Shown: positions 5,404 through 6,422 of the stretch, in pieces
How the letters are laid out: the number at the start of each line of letters is the position of its first letter
How positions within the stretch are numbered: the first letter of the stretch is position 1
Source of the DNA: JAFARE01 sp035566535
Lineage (GTDB): Bacteria; Chloroflexota; Dormibacteria; Aeolococcales; Aeolococcaceae
Direction: 5' to 3'
DNA length: 6,422 bases
Assembly: GCA_035566535.1 (NCBI GenBank)
Contig: DATMRA010000048.1
Coordinates: 1-6,422 of the forward strand
Translations under genes and position numbers: made by a program
The notes under the pieces: model-generated
Told to the model about the DNA's origin: nothing
The model's input: only the letters and a program-made list of their open reading frames with translations
The model's database searches: none

Positions 5404-6422
5404 TTATCCGGCGGAGGGCTCCTCAATCCGGCGGCGTCGCGCGACCATGGACGCACCGCCGGCCGCGACCGCCGCGGCGCCGGCGAGCAGTGCCGCGCTT
5501 GGAGCTTCCGGCACCTGCGCGGGCGCAAACGGATCGCTGCCGGTTTGCTCGCAGACGATCGAGTCCGCCTCGGTGCGGAATGGGGCTGCAGCGAGTGCCG
5601 GCGGCACCAAGAACGGCGCCGGTCCGGTGGACACCAGGCAGTCGCCCAAATGGTTGGCGTTCGCGTCGCGCAGTGTCAGCGCGGGAAGGTTGAATTTGCG
5701 TTGAATCGTCGCCAGCCAGGACGTGTGGTCGTACACGGTGTGCGACGTGAACCCGCTCTTCCCCCACGGTGACACGATGACTGCAGGCACGCGGAATCCA
5801 TAGATGGTGTAGTCATCGCCGTAGGTGTTCGCGACGTTGGGATGCGACCCATCACCTGGGTTGAGTGCGGCCGGTGGCACGACATGGTCGTAGTACCCCC
5901 CGTGCTCGTCGTAGCAGAAGACGAGGAGCGACGTCGGCCACACCGGTGAGCTCATCAACGCGTTGATGACTCCGGCCACGAACGTCTGCCCCACCTGGAT
6001 GTTCTGTGGGTTCTCCTCGCTGCCATATTGGTAATCAGCCTCGACCATCACAACGGGCGGCAGGGTGCCGTTGGTGCAGGCCGCCTGAAATGCGGCAATG
6101 GTCGCTTGCGGACCGCCGAAAGGGCCGAACAGGTGCGTGCCCTGCTGCGACGCCGCCCAACCCGCGCCGAAGAGGCCTGGAGTGGGCAGTTCGCTGTAGT
6201 AGTCGGCCCAGCCGATGCCGTGGGCGTTGAGCACGTCGAAGATGTGCCCGTGTAAGGGCGTGACCGTCGGCGGTGGCGTGTCCGTGCTGACCAGACCTGC
6301 GGCTGTCCCGGCCATCAGGAACACACGGTTGGGGTACGTCTGGCACAGTGTCGAGCTGAAGTAGCGGTCGCACACTGGAAAGTTCTCCGCCAGCGAGTAG
6401 TAGAAGGGCAGGGTCCCCTCAT
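5404..6422 (-). CDS. Secreted phosphoesterase (phospholipase C/acid phosphatase family), N-terminus missing
   Basis: The frame runs off the right edge, so about the last 338 residues are visible. The first ones, EGTLPFYYSLAENFPVCDRYF, followed by YPNRVFLMAGTAAG, are the standard core of the phosphoesterase family that includes bacterial phospholipase C and AcpA-type acid phosphatases. Further signatures are VVMVEADYQYGSEENPQNIQ, then LLVFCYDEHGGYYDHVVPP (5924-5868, with the conserved Asp-Glu and Asp-His), then GFRVPAVIVSPWGKSG and YDHTSWLATIQRKFNLP. Members cleave phosphate esters, often phospholipids, outside the cytoplasm. The ENRSFD metal-binding start and any signal peptide lie beyond the window. 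The C-terminus ends with VPEAP, a hydrophobic Ala-rich stretch and RRRR, suggesting membrane or surface anchoring. Substrate (lipid or soluble phosphate ester) cannot be told. It may head the operon with the small basic gene and hydrolase; no terminator is seen after its TAA. Confidence 0.92.
   Translation of the reverse strand, partial: EGTLPFYYSLAENFPVCDRYFSSTLCQTYPNRVFLMAGTAAGLVSTDTPPPTVTPLHGHIFDVLNAHGIGWADYYSELPTPGLFGAGWAASQQGTHLFGPFGGPQATIAAFQAACTNGTLPPVVMVEADYQYGSEENPQNIQVGQTFVAGVINALMSSPVWPTSLLVFCYDEHGGYYDHVVPPAALNPGDGSHPNVANTYGDDYTIYGFRVPAVIVSPWGKSGFTSHTVYDHTSWLATIQRKFNLPALTLRDANANHLGDCLVSTGPAPFLVPPALAAAPFRTEADSIVCEQTGSDPFAPAQVPEAPSAALLAGAAAVAAGGASMVARRRRIEEPSAG
5407..5514 (-). other. 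C-terminal sorting/anchor-like tail of the phosphoesterase
   Basis: The last 36 residues are tripartite: VPEAP, then about 20 small hydrophobic residues (SAALLAGAAAVAAGGASMVA), then RRRR and a short IEEPSAG. This is the architecture of PEP-CTERM and other C-terminal sorting signals, or of a simple tail anchor held by positive charge on the cytoplasmic side. No sortase or exosortase gene is in the window. The hydrophobic part is Ala/Gly-rich and only moderately hydrophobic. Confidence 0.55.

Noticed and set aside
4087..5772. Very long open frame on the plus strand (561 codons) opposite the phosphoesterase, hydrolase and antitoxin genes
   Set aside because: It is antisense to four well-supported genes, has no recognisable domain, and its Arg/Gly/His-rich composition is the usual by-product of GC-rich coding DNA read on the other strand.

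Overview
The window is GC-rich DNA with strong G/C preference at third codon positions. The gene set points to a high-GC actinobacterium. The clues are a protein of the mycothiol-dependent maleylpyruvate-isomerase (DinB-like) family, a TPR/LuxR-type regulator of actinobacterial style, a leaderless-looking promoter, several GTG starts, and a secreted phosphoesterase ending in a PEAP / hydrophobic / RRRR tail. A Thermoleophilia-type lineage is possible but only a guess. I see no rRNA, tRNA, CRISPR array, insertion sequence or prophage gene.

Layout. (1) Positions 1-280, minus strand: N-terminal part of an aldo/keto reductase, cut by the left edge. (2) 331-1977, plus strand: a TPR-rich regulator with a C-terminal LuxR helix-turn-helix, divergent from the reductase across about 50 bp. 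(3) 2093-2884, plus strand: a metallo-beta-lactamase-fold protein whose ligand spacing matches the di-iron core of flavodiiron/ODP proteins but with two ligand substitutions. (4) 2904-6422, minus strand: an unbroken run of six genes ending convergently on the MBL gene, 19 bp apart. In transcription order these are a phospholipase C/acid phosphatase-type phosphoesterase (5' end outside the window), a 41-residue Lys/Ala-rich basic protein with a perfect Shine-Dalgarno, an alpha/beta hydrolase, a Phd/YefM-type antitoxin, an unrecognised double-CxxC protein, and the DinB-like protein.

How the genes fit together. The minus-strand genes are closely spaced (22-51 bp gaps, apart from a short overlap or gap at the small gene). 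However, a separate promoter/operator lies directly before the antitoxin gene: a 17-bp inverted repeat plus a third half-site, and a -10 box placed for leaderless transcription. The antitoxin and the zinc-ribbon-like gene behind it therefore look like a separately regulated module with no recognisable toxin. This is the best candidate here for something undescribed. Other points worth attention are the altered metal ligands of the MBL protein, a 20-bp perfect palindrome and a 10-bp direct repeat at the start of the hydrolase gene, and the small basic ORF that a naive hydrolase annotation would swallow.
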